This document shows, piece after piece, positions 25,201-35,602 of a DNA stretch of 64,000 nucleotides. Source of the stretch: Megamerina dolium (taxonomy: Eukaryota; Arthropoda; Insecta; Diptera; Megamerinidae); the NCBI GenBank assembly GCA_963854835.1, contig OY978530.1:11389872-11453871 (forward strand), in the 5' to 3' direction. Below the pieces are notes generated by a model. It saw only the letters and a program-made list of their open reading frames with translations, made no database searches and was not told the origin of the DNA. How positions within the stretch are numbered: the stretch's first letter is position 1; every line of letters starts with the position of its first letter. A program made the translations under genes and the position numbers.

Positions 25201-25723
25201 AATCCCACGCCTGCCACCAATCGTTACGTTTTTATTTTGTGAACCTCTATTTCTGACTCGAATCAACCCTGTTCGATCACTGGACTTTGTCAATAATAAC
25301 TGCAACACTTATTTTGTAGTAAATGTGTGCAACAACAATTTAATCAATACTTCTATTTACATTTACTCTTTAATAGGTGCGGTCTATTGCAAGCGAGTTG
25401 CAAAAGAAAACTCGCTTATTTATCGAATTGTATGCAAAGCAACAACAAAAATAAGCGACCTGAGTTATAGGGTTGCAAATTAAACAAACAGCACTATTGT
25501 GAATAGGCTACGGGAATATGTTTGGGAAATTTCGACTACTCGTCAAATTATTGTCAATATAAACAAAACGAAGGAAAATAAAGCAAGTGCAAATAAAAAT
25601 TTATATTAAACAAATAAATATATTTATCACAGATTCCGCCTACTCTTTTTAGATGGCATTCATTTCGATACTCCTATAATTCGTGCTATTCACAATTAGT
25701 ACTGAATAACCATCAATACCCGT
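25201..25723 (-). repeat. possible LTR upstream of the gag relic
   Basis: On the minus strand TGTCACGGG at 25723 could open an LTR that ends near CGTAACGAT, followed by TGGTGGCAGGCGTGG, which is placed like a primer-binding site just before gag. There is no second LTR to compare, so this is a positional guess. Confidence 0.3.
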
Positions 25724-25860
25724 GACAGTATTATTAGTATAATGTTCTTTTAACCTCTTGTTGGAATTTTCCTCATTATATTTAGTTTAGGTGTCTGTTT
25801 GATAAAAATATTGTAGTTAAATATCTGCTATGTCCTTCTTCATCTTTTTTCTTCTTCTTC

Positions 25861-28428
25861 TTATGTGGCCTTAATAACCGATGATCGATTTAGGCCGAAC
25901 GTATAATGCCAATTGGATATTTGAAGCGCCGCCATATTACCCAACACTAGGTCCTTCCAACGGAGATTTGCGTCCTCCAGCGGGTGTCGAATTAAATACC
26001 CTCTTCTCTGGAGGATCTTCTTCCATTCGCTCGATATAACCCAGCCATAGCAGCCGCTGAATTTTGATTCGCTTGACTATGTTAATGTGAGCGTACAGCT
26101 CATCGTTGTCCCTCATTCGATACCCGCCATCAACGCTAATAGGTCCGAGATCCTGCGCAGAACTTTTCTCTCTTAAACTCCAAGCATCCTCTCATCCGTG
26201 TTGGAAATTGTCCAGGCTTCTGCGCTATATATTGGGATAAGAATAATGCAAGACTTGTAGAGTGTGATTTTCGATCTTTTAGAGACTCGACTACTCAGCC
26301 CAACATAACACTTGTTAGCAAGAGTTATCCTTCGAATGATCTTCAGGCTGACGTCATTACTGTTGTTAATGCTGGTTCCAAGATAGACGAAGTCCTTCAC
26401 CACCTCGAAAGTTCTCGACTACTCAGTTGCTTACTCAGCCCAAAGTAACACCTGTTAGCAAGAGTTATCCTTCGCAATATCTCCAGCCTGACGTTATTAC
26501 TGCTGTTAATGCTGGTTCCAAGATAGACGAAGTCCTTCACCACCTCGAAAGTGTAATTTTCAACAGTGACGTGTTTTCCAAGACGCCGGGACTCTTTGTT
26601 TGTTGACACTAGATACTTTGTCTTGCCCTCGTTCATCGTAAACTCTGAGAATGATGCACTGACTGCTCGCGTGTTCATGCCGATTATGTCAATATCGGCA
26701 TGACACTTTTGTTGAAGATAGTGCCATTATGTCATAGATCAGCAGCTCGTATTATTTTCTCCATAACGAATCACCTAGTCTGAAACCCCGTTCAGTATTA
26801 AACGGTGCGGAGAGGTCCTTCCCAATTTTTACTGCACAACAGGAGTTTTGCAGTGTCATTCTACAAAGTCGAATGAGCTTTGCAGGAATACCGAACTCAG
26901 ATATTGTTACGTAGAGGTAATCCCTTACCGGACTGTCGAAAGCGGCTTTATAATCAACAAATAGGTGGTGTGTGTCGATCTGTTTTTCTTGGATCTTCTC
27001 CAGGATTTGGCGCAGTGTGAAAATTTGGTCGATGGTAGATTTACCAGGTCTGAAGCCACACTGATATTGTCCAATCAGGTTGTGGAGCATGGGCTTCAAT
27101 CTTTCACACAATACGCTCGATAAGACCTTGTAGGTGATGCTCAGGAGACTTATGCCACTGTAGTTGGCGCAAATTGTGGGGTCTCCTTTCTTATGTATGG
27201 GGCAGAGAACACTGAGACTGCAATCATCAGGCGTGCTTTCATCTGACCATATTGTGCTCGTGAGCTGGTACATGCAAGCTAGCAGCTCATCGCCTCCGGT
27301 CTTAAACAACTCGGCAGGCAGGCCATCAGCACCTGCAGCTTTGTTGTTCTTCAGCCTCAAAATGGCCGTTTCAACCTCGTCATAGTCGGGTGGTGGAACA
27401 TCAACACCATCATCTGTAATTGGGGTTATCGGACAATCTCCCCACTGGCGAAATTGTTCGTATCATCGCCATTCAGTAACGTGGAGAAGTGTTCCCTCCA
27501 TAGGCTCTGGCACACTCTGGACATCTGTAACCAGATTCCCTTATCCATCACGACAAGAACAGGCTCCGGGATTTAAGCCGCCACTCAGGCGCTTGATCTT
27601 TCCGAAGAATTTTTGAGTCTCATTCTTGTCGGTACACAACTCTATCTCCTCACACTCTCGTCTTTCCAACTCCCTCTTTTTGCACCTCTGCACTCCTTTT
27701 CTCTCTGTACCGCTCCTTAACAGCTCGCGTTGCGCTTGCACGTAGGGTTTTTCTGTAGGCGGCGTCTTTCTCTGCGGTAGCGTCGCGACACTCCTGATCA
27801 TACCACTCATTCCTCAGAGGCCGGTAGTAACCGATTACCTCCTCGGCAGCAGTAGTCATGGAGTGGGATATATGTGTCCACCGTGCGCATGTATCATGGA
27901 GTGGGGGAGTGTTCTGCATAAGCAGATCCGATAGTCGAGTGGAAAATGCATCTGCTGTCTCTGGTGATCGCAGCTTACTGACGTCGAGCATTCTCTGTAT
28001 AGGACTTCTCTTGTTATTTGCGACACAATAACGTGTGCCCACCTCAGCTTCAGCAAGGTAGTGATCCGAGCCGATGATGGCACCACGGATCGATTTAAGG
28101 TATATCGCACTGGAAGCATGCCCTCCGTCAATCACCACATAATCAATTTGGTTTTTCGGTCGTTGATCCGGAGACATTAAAGCCGCCAAGCACAATTTTA
28201 ATATCGTGGCGAGGGCAGCGGTCATAAACTTCTTCAAAGCGCTAAGAGAAGCCCTCCTGGGTCACATTGTCCTTCTCATCAGTCGGAGCGTGGGCACATA
28301 TAAGGCTAATGTTAAAGAATTTTGCCCTGAAGCGGATTGTGTTCAGCCGTTCGTTCACAGGCGTGAAATGCGACACAAGGTGTCATAGTCTCTTGCTGAC
28401 CAAAAATCCACATTCTAATTCGTGTTTG
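25861..28428 (-). mobile_element. RTE-clade LINE copy R1
   Basis: The copy aligns along its length with R2. Its 3' end reads GGCCACATAAG followed by an AAG simple-repeat tail, the RTE style of ending rather than poly(A). The 5' side is truncated in the endonuclease, joined to unrelated sequence at about 28428. Confidence 0.88.
26173..28397 (-). pseudogene. RTE R1 endonuclease-RT, broken
   Basis: Right to left: endonuclease middle and end (27856-28397), linker (27541-28237), reverse transcriptase (26752-27360, with RLKNNKAAGADGLP, ANYSGISLLS, CGFRPGKSTIDQIF, FVDYKAAFDS) and thumb (26173-26678). Alignment with R2 near 26690-26700 shows a 16-nt deletion that removes the catalytic YADD. A diverged duplication of the thumb region occupies 26286-26552. 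Multiple frameshifts elsewhere. Confidence 0.88.
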
Positions 28429-28935
28429 CGGGGGTCATCAACAAAGGAGGTAGTCCATTTCCGAGGCATTTTTATATTATACATTGGGGGATTTTTTATG
28501 TGGCGGGTCATCACATAGCGCTCAAAACAAACTACATGACAGCCAGTGAGTTGACTTGCGATGAGTTCAACAAGGATTGCTAGCCCCACCGCGATGATGC
28601 AGTTTGACACGTTACCTTGTAAAAACACTACCAGACCACCTGATGATATGATCATTAAACTTAATTGACCAAAAATCCACATTCTAATTCGTGTTTGCGG
28701 GGGTCATCAACAAAGGAGGTAGTCCATTTCCGAGGCATTTTTATATTATACACTGGGGGATTTTTTATGTGGCGGGTCATCACATAGCGCTCAAAACAAA
28801 CTACATGACAGCCAGTGAGTTGACTTGCGATGAGTTCAACAAGGATTGCTAGCCCCACCGCGATGATGCAGTTAGACACGTTACCTTGTAAAAACACTAC
28901 CAGACCACCTGATGATATGATCATTAAACTTAATT
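28398..28935. repeat. 269-bp tandem duplication
   Basis: Units 28398-28666 and 28667-28935 are the same length and differ at only two positions seen by eye. Each unit begins with about 30 bp of RTE endonuclease sequence, so the duplication happened after the RTE was joined to the unknown frame on its right. Confidence 0.97.
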
Positions 28936-29329
28936 CTGATCCCCATCTATTAACTCGTGGGCAAACAGGAAAATGAGAATTAACCCTTTGAAATTCTAGA
29001 TATTGTCTATATCGAGCAGGAATATGTGCTCTCTTGTTTTTCAACCAATTTAGACTGGGAATTCGAAACTTGAACTTTCCGATACTATTACAATTCCTTC
29101 GCTGTTCAGCTGAATACACTTCGTCTGCAGCTAGGAGTGACATGGTAAAACCATTAGTAGTTCTCCACATTACATACTCCAGTGATATTTATAGTAAATG
29201 GGATTCCACGTCTCTACGTAAACTTACACTAGCATTCAACAGTGCATCTCGATATGCTATGATCGTATTTCTGACAAATCTACCGCTATACTAGGATTTG
29301 AATTGGTTGACTTTTGGGAAATCCGTCAT
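28429..29329 (-). pseudogene. unidentified coherent frame, possible viral-derived
   Basis: A single minus-strand frame opens with an ATG at 29329-29327 and can be followed through two in-frame stops (29291-29293 and near 29190) for about 300 codons, including the duplicated segment. Recognisable composition is globular: FKFRIPSLNWLKNKRAHIP, ARYRQYLEFQRVNSHFPVCP, RWGSELSLMIISSGGLVVFL, VELIASQLTGCHVVCF. I do not recognise the family. It is not RTE, although it is fused to RTE at 28428. A virus structural protein integrated in the genome is one possibility; an unknown mobile-element protein is another. Confidence 0.45.
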
Positions 29330-30640
29330 ATAATTTATTTTAATCGACTTTAACTTGCAAAACATGGTATCTATATAAAAAATAACGATTTTGTAATTTA
29401 CCCGATCCACTCAACTCATTATTTCCAGGTTCGCAAATTTGAGTTCCAGTCGTTTCTTCTTCGTCGCTGATGGAACTCGCTTCCATCAGGCTTTAGCGAA
29501 TTGTTTATGTTGGCGGTTTCAGGAATATTCTTCTCCGGCATTGCAGTGAATCTTCCTTTAACTTCCATAAATTATCTCTTCTAGTCTCTGACTTCTACCT
29601 ACTTATCTTTTGTTCACCTTTCCTTAAATTTGCTTTTAATTGAGTTACGAGTAAAGTAAGAAATGTGCTTCAATAATAAAAAAAAAAAACAAAAAAGACA
29701 CGGAAAAGTGGCATCAAGGATTTATTGTGATAGTAGGGACAATATAGGCGATCAGCGGGGAGAGAGTAAATGCCGGTGGCTTGCACGATTTGGTGACACA
29801 CATGGTGGAGGGTTCAGTAGCTGGTAGAGTTAATGATGTGGTTTATGTCTCTTTTAAGGCACTTTTTGCACTTATTACCTTGCTCTTGAAATAGTGTGTA
29901 GTGTATTAAATTAAAATGAGTTTGAGATGGTTATTTTCCTTTCTTATTTATAATTAATTATTATAAATTCACTATTTGCAAAATTCACTTTAAACAAAAT
30001 TTTACTTTCTAATTAAATTCGGTAGGGAAAAAAATATGCGCGCCCTTGGCTAAGTAGGTTCTTATCGCAATAATCAAAACAAAATCAATTACACAAACAA
30101 GAAGAGAAGAAAAACACATGGAGTGTGGGATAGAGAGAGAGCGGAGAAACGGAAAAAGAAACATTCGGAGTGAGAAACGGAGAGAGTGAAGAAAGAAAAA
30201 AAACCAGTACTGGGATAATGATTGGAATGGAAAAAGTTAGCAGCACCGGTGATGTCAGATCACCACTCAACCCAAGTTAAAAATACCCAAGTAGGCGCAA
30301 ATTCAATCTGACGTAGACATTCCGCCCCCCTTGCAGGAATACTGCAAAAGAGACGGAGACTCCAGAAAAGACGAAGAGATTACAAGAAAAAAAATGTATG
30401 AATAGATTAAAAAAAAGAAAACGATTCAATAATACTTATAATTAGAGAAAATAATTCGATACTTAAAGATACAATTCAAAAAACTTATAGTTAGGGATTT
30501 TGATTTAAATCTTAAAATTAGAATTTAGAGGAACTTATAACTAGGGAAATTAATTCAGGTTTTTTAAAAATACAATTCAGAAAATTCTTATAATTAGAGA
30601 AAATGAAATTAAAAGTACTGGGTAGCGAATTCAGGACTTA
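29330..30640. other. no recognised gene
   Basis: AT-rich with an A-rich run near 29683 and a GA-rich stretch at 30090-30210. It lies 3' of a minus-strand BEL gag. No LTR boundaries were identified. Confidence 0.3.
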
Positions 30641-30654
30641 GACATAGAAAATAT

Positions 30655-31366
30655 TCAAAATATAGAATATATTAAAAAATGTAGGTAATTTAAAAATAAA
30701 TGATTGTGGCAGGAAATACTACATTTTTTCAATACAGAGCGTACATCCAGTTCAAGTGAGGGGGTGAAGCCGTAACCATTGATGGCGAGCGAAACAAAGG
30801 ACGGGGTTGAGCAGCATGAATCGGCATTGCTGAAAAAATTGGGAGCATAGTTGGAGCCGTCTGCTGCATCGGCACGAAACTTTGAGGTGCTACCGCTAGT
30901 GGAACAGCCGATAGAAGCTCCGGCGCATGATGGCAAGTGCAAGTGCGACGGAGTAATCGTAGGAGGATGAGGAGCACGCTGTTTCTTTGATGTACATTTT
31001 TGTGGACGATTCGCTTTCTTTTCCCCTCGTCCATGTAACAACGTGTGATGTTTTTTCGAGCTACGCTGACCGTACCAAACTCGTGCATTGGCTGACCACG
31101 TGAGTGTGTGCTAGGCAGTTAAAACAATATTTGTGTATGACTTTATCATATTTTCTCGCTATCGGCAATGCTGCGAATCGGGGACATGAGCGTAGTGGAT
31201 GGTCATTAAGGCACACATCGCATCCGCGAGGTTGCTTCCGCCGCGTGACTTGGTTGCGTGATTCTAGAGTTGGATGTATAGGTGTCCCACGGCCCGAAGT
31301 TCTTGTTCGTGAAGACATGTGAGTTAGAACAGTAACAAAAAAAAAAGCAAAAAAAGCAGGCCACAT
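30655..31366 (-). pseudogene. BEL gag zinc-knuckle region, displaced copy
   Basis: Frame 31061-31366 has CDVCLNDHPLRSCPRFAALP and CFNCLAHTHVVSQC, the paired Cys/His region near the end of BEL gag. The downstream frame (30655-31041) continues with HTLLHGRGEKK and a proline/serine-rich linker towards the protease. It lies after the integrase of the neighbouring BEL on the same strand, so it must come from a second copy or a rearrangement. Confidence 0.75.
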
Positions 31367-31439
31367 TAATAGGAGTTAACTAGGGAGATGGTAGGCGAAG
31401 CGCTATTAGCTTTACTATATGTCTAGATTCATTAGATGG

Positions 31440-33640
31440 GTTTTAAATCTTTTCACGCCCCCTTACCACAGACTACCTATATGTGGAGCCCCAGCAGGAA
31501 TGAATCTCCTCGAGATTTTGTTGTTTTGACATGCTCAGCTCGCAGAGCACGAGATGCATTAACAAGGATGTCCCACTATCAGAATAAATGATTGCTGGAC
31601 GTCTGCGACGAGAAAAAAATCTGCGAGAAATGTGGGTGTGGTCATATCACTTGTGGCCTCTAAATGTGTCGCCTTCGTTGCAAAGCCTACGAATACGCAA
31701 ACAAACCCCTTAGTGATGCGACATGCTCGGCCAATATATGTCTTAACGTCAAAAGGGCCGGCGAAATCCACACCGGTCGTAGAAAAAAGCCTCGAGAGTG
31801 TTGTGCGTTCCGGAGGAAGCCCAGTTATTATTTGTGCATACTGCTTCCGTTTTTCAAGAACGCAGGTTTTGCATTTGCGAATGTTAGTCCTCAATAAGTT
31901 CTTCAGCTTAGGGACCCAAAATTCCATGCGTAGCAGTTTCGTAAAAGCAGTTGATTAGCACCATGCATAGAGATAAGGTGTACAAAATCAAGACCAAATT
32001 GAGTTTCCAATCTTTCTAGTAGGGTCGAAATTCGATTCGCCACAAATGTTGTCCAATGACATGGGGGTAGAATCAGTCCAGGCAACCATCGTATACGTTT
32101 GGATTCGAAGTTGCGGTATTAAGGAATCTAGCATGTTAGCCAGTAAATCCGCTCCGCGTAGTTCTAAACGAGGAAGATATAAGGTTTTACCGGGGGCGAC
32201 ACGGATCTTGGTCGCTAGCAGATGGCTATAAATTTCACGCGAGGGAGTCTCTATACACATATACATTGCGACTGCGTAAGCTTTCTTAGAAGCATCGCAA
32301 AATCCGGGAAATTGCACGGTGCAGTCGGGTGAAAATTGGACAAAACGGGGTATGCATATGTTATTCAGATCCGTGTAATCTGCCAAAATTTTTGCCATTT
32401 GTGAAGTGTGAGTGGCTTCATCGCTTCATCCCAATACGTATTGTCAAGCCACAATTGTTCCATCAACATCTTCGCAACAATAATATTCGGTGCCAATCAT
32501 CCAGCTGGATCGAATAGCTTAGCAATTACTGAGATAACCTCTCTTTAAGTAAACGAAACTTAGTTCGGAAGAGGGCCTGGGGATAAGAAGAAGCAATCGG
32601 GACCCGCATTCTATCTTAGCCTTAGGGGTTTTGCTGTACTCTTGCCCTAGAAATTCTAGAATTCGGAATCCAAAGGTGATTGGAAGGGAGGTCATCAAGA
32701 ACTCCTTGATGGTTCGTGGTCGATTTCATCCTGCTGTGTTTAACACAGAGGTCAGTTCAAGTACAGCCTCCAGCAAGTACATCATCTACGTACATTCCTG
32801 TGTTTAAAATATCCGAAGCAATGGGATTAGCTAATTCATTTTCTTGCGCAAGTTGCAAGAGAGTCCTTATGGCTAGATACGGAGCACGGGTAACTTCGAA
32901 TGTTACCGTTTGCAACTCAAAACTTTGGAGGTCTTCGTCTTGAGATTTTCGAAACCAAATACGTTGGTATGGGGTATGTTGCGGATGTACGAGAATCTGT
33001 CGGTACATTTTCGCGATGTCGGCATTAAAGACGAAGCAATAGAGCCTCCATCTAAGAATTAGAATCATTAAATTCGATTGTAATATTGGCCCAGTACATA
33101 AAACTTCATTGAGACTGTTACCATTAGAAGTCCGACAAGACTCATTAAAGAACTTAGTGGTGGTAGTGCTGGTTTCACCAAAGCATGATGAGGAAGGTAA
33201 TATGATGAATCGGGTGTTGCGTTCGACTTATTAGCAATTCTCTTCATATGCCCTAAATTGGTCTTAAGTAACCGTGTTTCGTTACGAACGAATTGAGCTC
33301 ACGCCGAATTGTGTAATTTTTCTATCGATAATTCTTCGGGAAAATTCTGCTTGAATGATAGTTTTACCACAAATCGCCCATCTTTGTTTCGAAAAGTTGT
33401 CTTCGTAAAAAGGTTTTCGCAATATATGACCTCTGGCGATTTTTTGGTAGCCTTTGAGAACTCTTCGATCTCCTAGAATCGAGAAATTTGTTTATCGAGG
33501 CTGATTTCATTATAAAATGACAACACGGTACTTTCGCATATCAACCAGTAATTATCCAGTCTTTCTTATGCCATCCAGTTACCTACTGCAGGCCGAAAAG
33601 TGCTTTTAGCGGAATATTTACAAGAATCCTCTTGTTCCCG
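31440..33640 (-). pseudogene. BEL/Pao pol relic: RT, RNase H, integrase
   Basis: Right to left: the pre-RT segment (EIEEFSKATKKSPE, GRFVVKLSFKQNFPEE at 33300-33490), reverse transcriptase with FNADIAKMYRQI and the catalytic YVDD at 32781-32792, RNase H (FCDASKKAYAVAMYM, RLELRGADLLANML at 31988-32398), and integrase with its zinc end and TTGVDFAGPFDVK (31559-31927). Stops and frame changes are frequent. The late integrase core is reduced to a trace at 31480-31550. Confidence 0.85.
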
Positions 33641-33686
33641 TACCGCTCTTCATGATTGTACCAAGCGAGCGGGAAGCCATCATTAG

Positions 33687-33938
33687 TCAGGAGAGTTGAA
33701 TTAATAATGTTATGCGCCTTTCCATGTGTTTTTTGAAGTAAATGGTATAATTCTCGACTGGGGATAACCGGGGGTTATTCCGATATAAGGCCGTAAACAT
33801 ATCTCTAAAGCTCGGCCATGATATATAATCCCCGTAAAAAAATATCGTGTCACATGGCGTTAATTGAATAGAGGGAAATGAATGTTCCTTGTTTACTCTC
33901 TCAACGGGTGTATCCTGAATTGTGGAAGAGGCCACCAC
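33687..33938 (-). pseudogene. BEL gag core (DUF1759) fragment
   Basis: The 83-residue frame reads FPSIQLTPCDTIFFYGDYIS and WPSFRDMFTALYRNNPRLSP, VENYTIYFK, the DUF1759 capsid-like domain of BEL gag. The rest of gag and the protease are deleted between here and 33640, where the pre-RT segment of pol begins. Confidence 0.85.
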
Positions 33939-34640
33939 AACGATTAGATCATGTATGTGGGCATTTATATTCGAAAGGCATCGGATATAGGATGTGTAAC
34001 ACTCTCTATATGTGTCCTTTATGGGACCATATCAATTTCTTTATCTCCCTCATTAGAGATAATACAGTGATAATGCTTTTTAAAATCACTCTAGAGGGTT
34101 TCAAACTCCTTCTTCTGCAACTTCAAGGCAAGGTACTATGGCTATCGGTCTCAATCACCTAGAAATATGAGTCGAAGTCGTTCATTTCCTCCGCGGCAGC
34201 CTTGAACCAGTTGAGAGCTGACATTTTGAATATTGATAGTTCCGTTCAGGACACGATATAGCGTGAGAGATTTATAAATGACCGTGAAATCCACTTGTCC
34301 ATTTTTCTCTCGTCGGGGGCGTATGCAAAGAATGAAAATTTGTTCAATACGCCAATTAAATATTCGAGTATTATATATGTATGTATACACTATATTAGAT
34401 GGTGTATACTGGGAGCGATATGAAACTCAGCGAGAGACAAGCTGTAAGTTAGAGAGGGGGTATTAGTAGGAGAAAACTAAAATAAAGAAACCAACAATAG
34501 TATCGTTTCAACAATTTGTGATATACTTTTCATTGCTTTGAGCGGGATGTAGCGGGATATAATAAACAACTTTTGCATAAACAACAAGATCAAACCTTAT
34601 TTTTCATACATACAAGCACATGTATGAAAATATAAGTAGT
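33939..34640. other. BEL 5' side, no gene recognised
   Basis: Lies upstream (in minus-strand sense) of the DUF1759 gag fragment and may hold the gag start and leader, but no LTR or primer site was recognised. Confidence 0.3.
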
Positions 34641-34875
34641 ATGTATGTATTGAATATGAGCAATATTATATTAAAGGGTCTAGTAAAAAGAAATCTATTA
34701 TTTTTGTATTAAATTGAAGGTTTTATTTAGCGTAGTTAGAATGATCCGATTTAGGTCAAATATGCACCGCTTTGTTCGATAACTTGTTGCCATTTAATAA
34801 TGCCAGTAATGCAGTTTGATGGCGGTGGTGGTACTGTCTTCTTTCAACACACAGGGATGAGGCAAAAATTATCTC
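34641..34875 (-). pseudogene. mariner transposase C-terminal tip, third family
   Basis: Minus-strand translation ends IIKWQQVIEQSGAYLT and a stop, the C-terminus found in many mariner transposases. It differs in sequence from M1 and M2, so it is another mariner lineage. Upstream sequence passes into a BEL fragment at about 34880. Confidence 0.7.
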
Positions 34876-34879
34876 CAGA

Positions 34880-35400
34880 GATGCTGATTGTCGACACTGA
34901 CCAAAGACAAGTGCTCTAAGCTCAAGTATTCGCGAATAAATGCAGCATACTGGACATTTAGTTTTGGTTGACGGTCCAATTTGCGCATTAAGTAGATTCA
35001 AGAAAGCTTTGCCAGAATTCGTGTTAGCCAACCAAATATTGGATGGAATATTCATGCATGTTGAGTATTCGGAAGTTTGAGAGCGAAGATTGATATCAAC
35101 AGTGAAGCCATCGAACTCAAACTTAGAATCACCAAGGCCAGTCACAGGGACAGAGGACTTAGTTCTACGTAGCTGTAGCCGACGAGATGTGATGATGTGC
35201 AACTGCGATTCGGAGGCGAGCAAAAGTACGCAATGCTCTTAGTTAGCGTTAATTTTTTCCGACAGGTCCCGCAATTTCGCAAGTCGTCAGCAGTCGTAGT
35301 CGAAGAAGCAGCAATTTGCTTGCTTACGCAAGTCATCAGTAGTCGTAGTCGAGGAAACAGCAATTTCTTTCCTTTTGCAAGTCGTCACCGATCGTAGTCA
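34880..35400 (-). pseudogene. BEL gag end and protease fragment
   Basis: Frames give RNCGTCRKKLTLTKSIAYFC (35142-35363) and then SESQLHIITSRRLQLRRTKS, SVPVTGLGDSKFEFDGFTVD, INLRSQTSEYST (34960-35223), the BEL protease up to its substrate flap region. The catalytic DSGSQ-type motif is changed to SESQ. It is bounded by a mariner tip and an RTE tail. Confidence 0.7.
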
Positions 35401-35516
35401 AATGTGTTTTGATTTTTGTAAAAATATATATTTACATGTCTGTATATGTACATTTATTAATTATTGGTTCTTTCATATTGCAAAATTAAAAAACGAAAGT
35501 AACATTTACAAAGTTT

Positions 35517-35520
<4 letters not shown>

Positions 35521-35564
<44 letters not shown>
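35521..35564. repeat. TA tail of RTE R2
   Basis: Twenty-two TA units followed on the right by three ACTT units and the RTE 3' end. It is the simple-repeat tail of R2. Confidence 0.9.
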
Positions 35565-35565
<1 letters not shown>

Positions 35566-35602
35566 TTACTTACTTATGTGGCCATAACAACCGAATATCG
35601 AT

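Noticed and set aside
25175..25483. 102-residue + strand frame
   Set aside because: No recognisable domain; lies in a possible LTR on the opposite strand.
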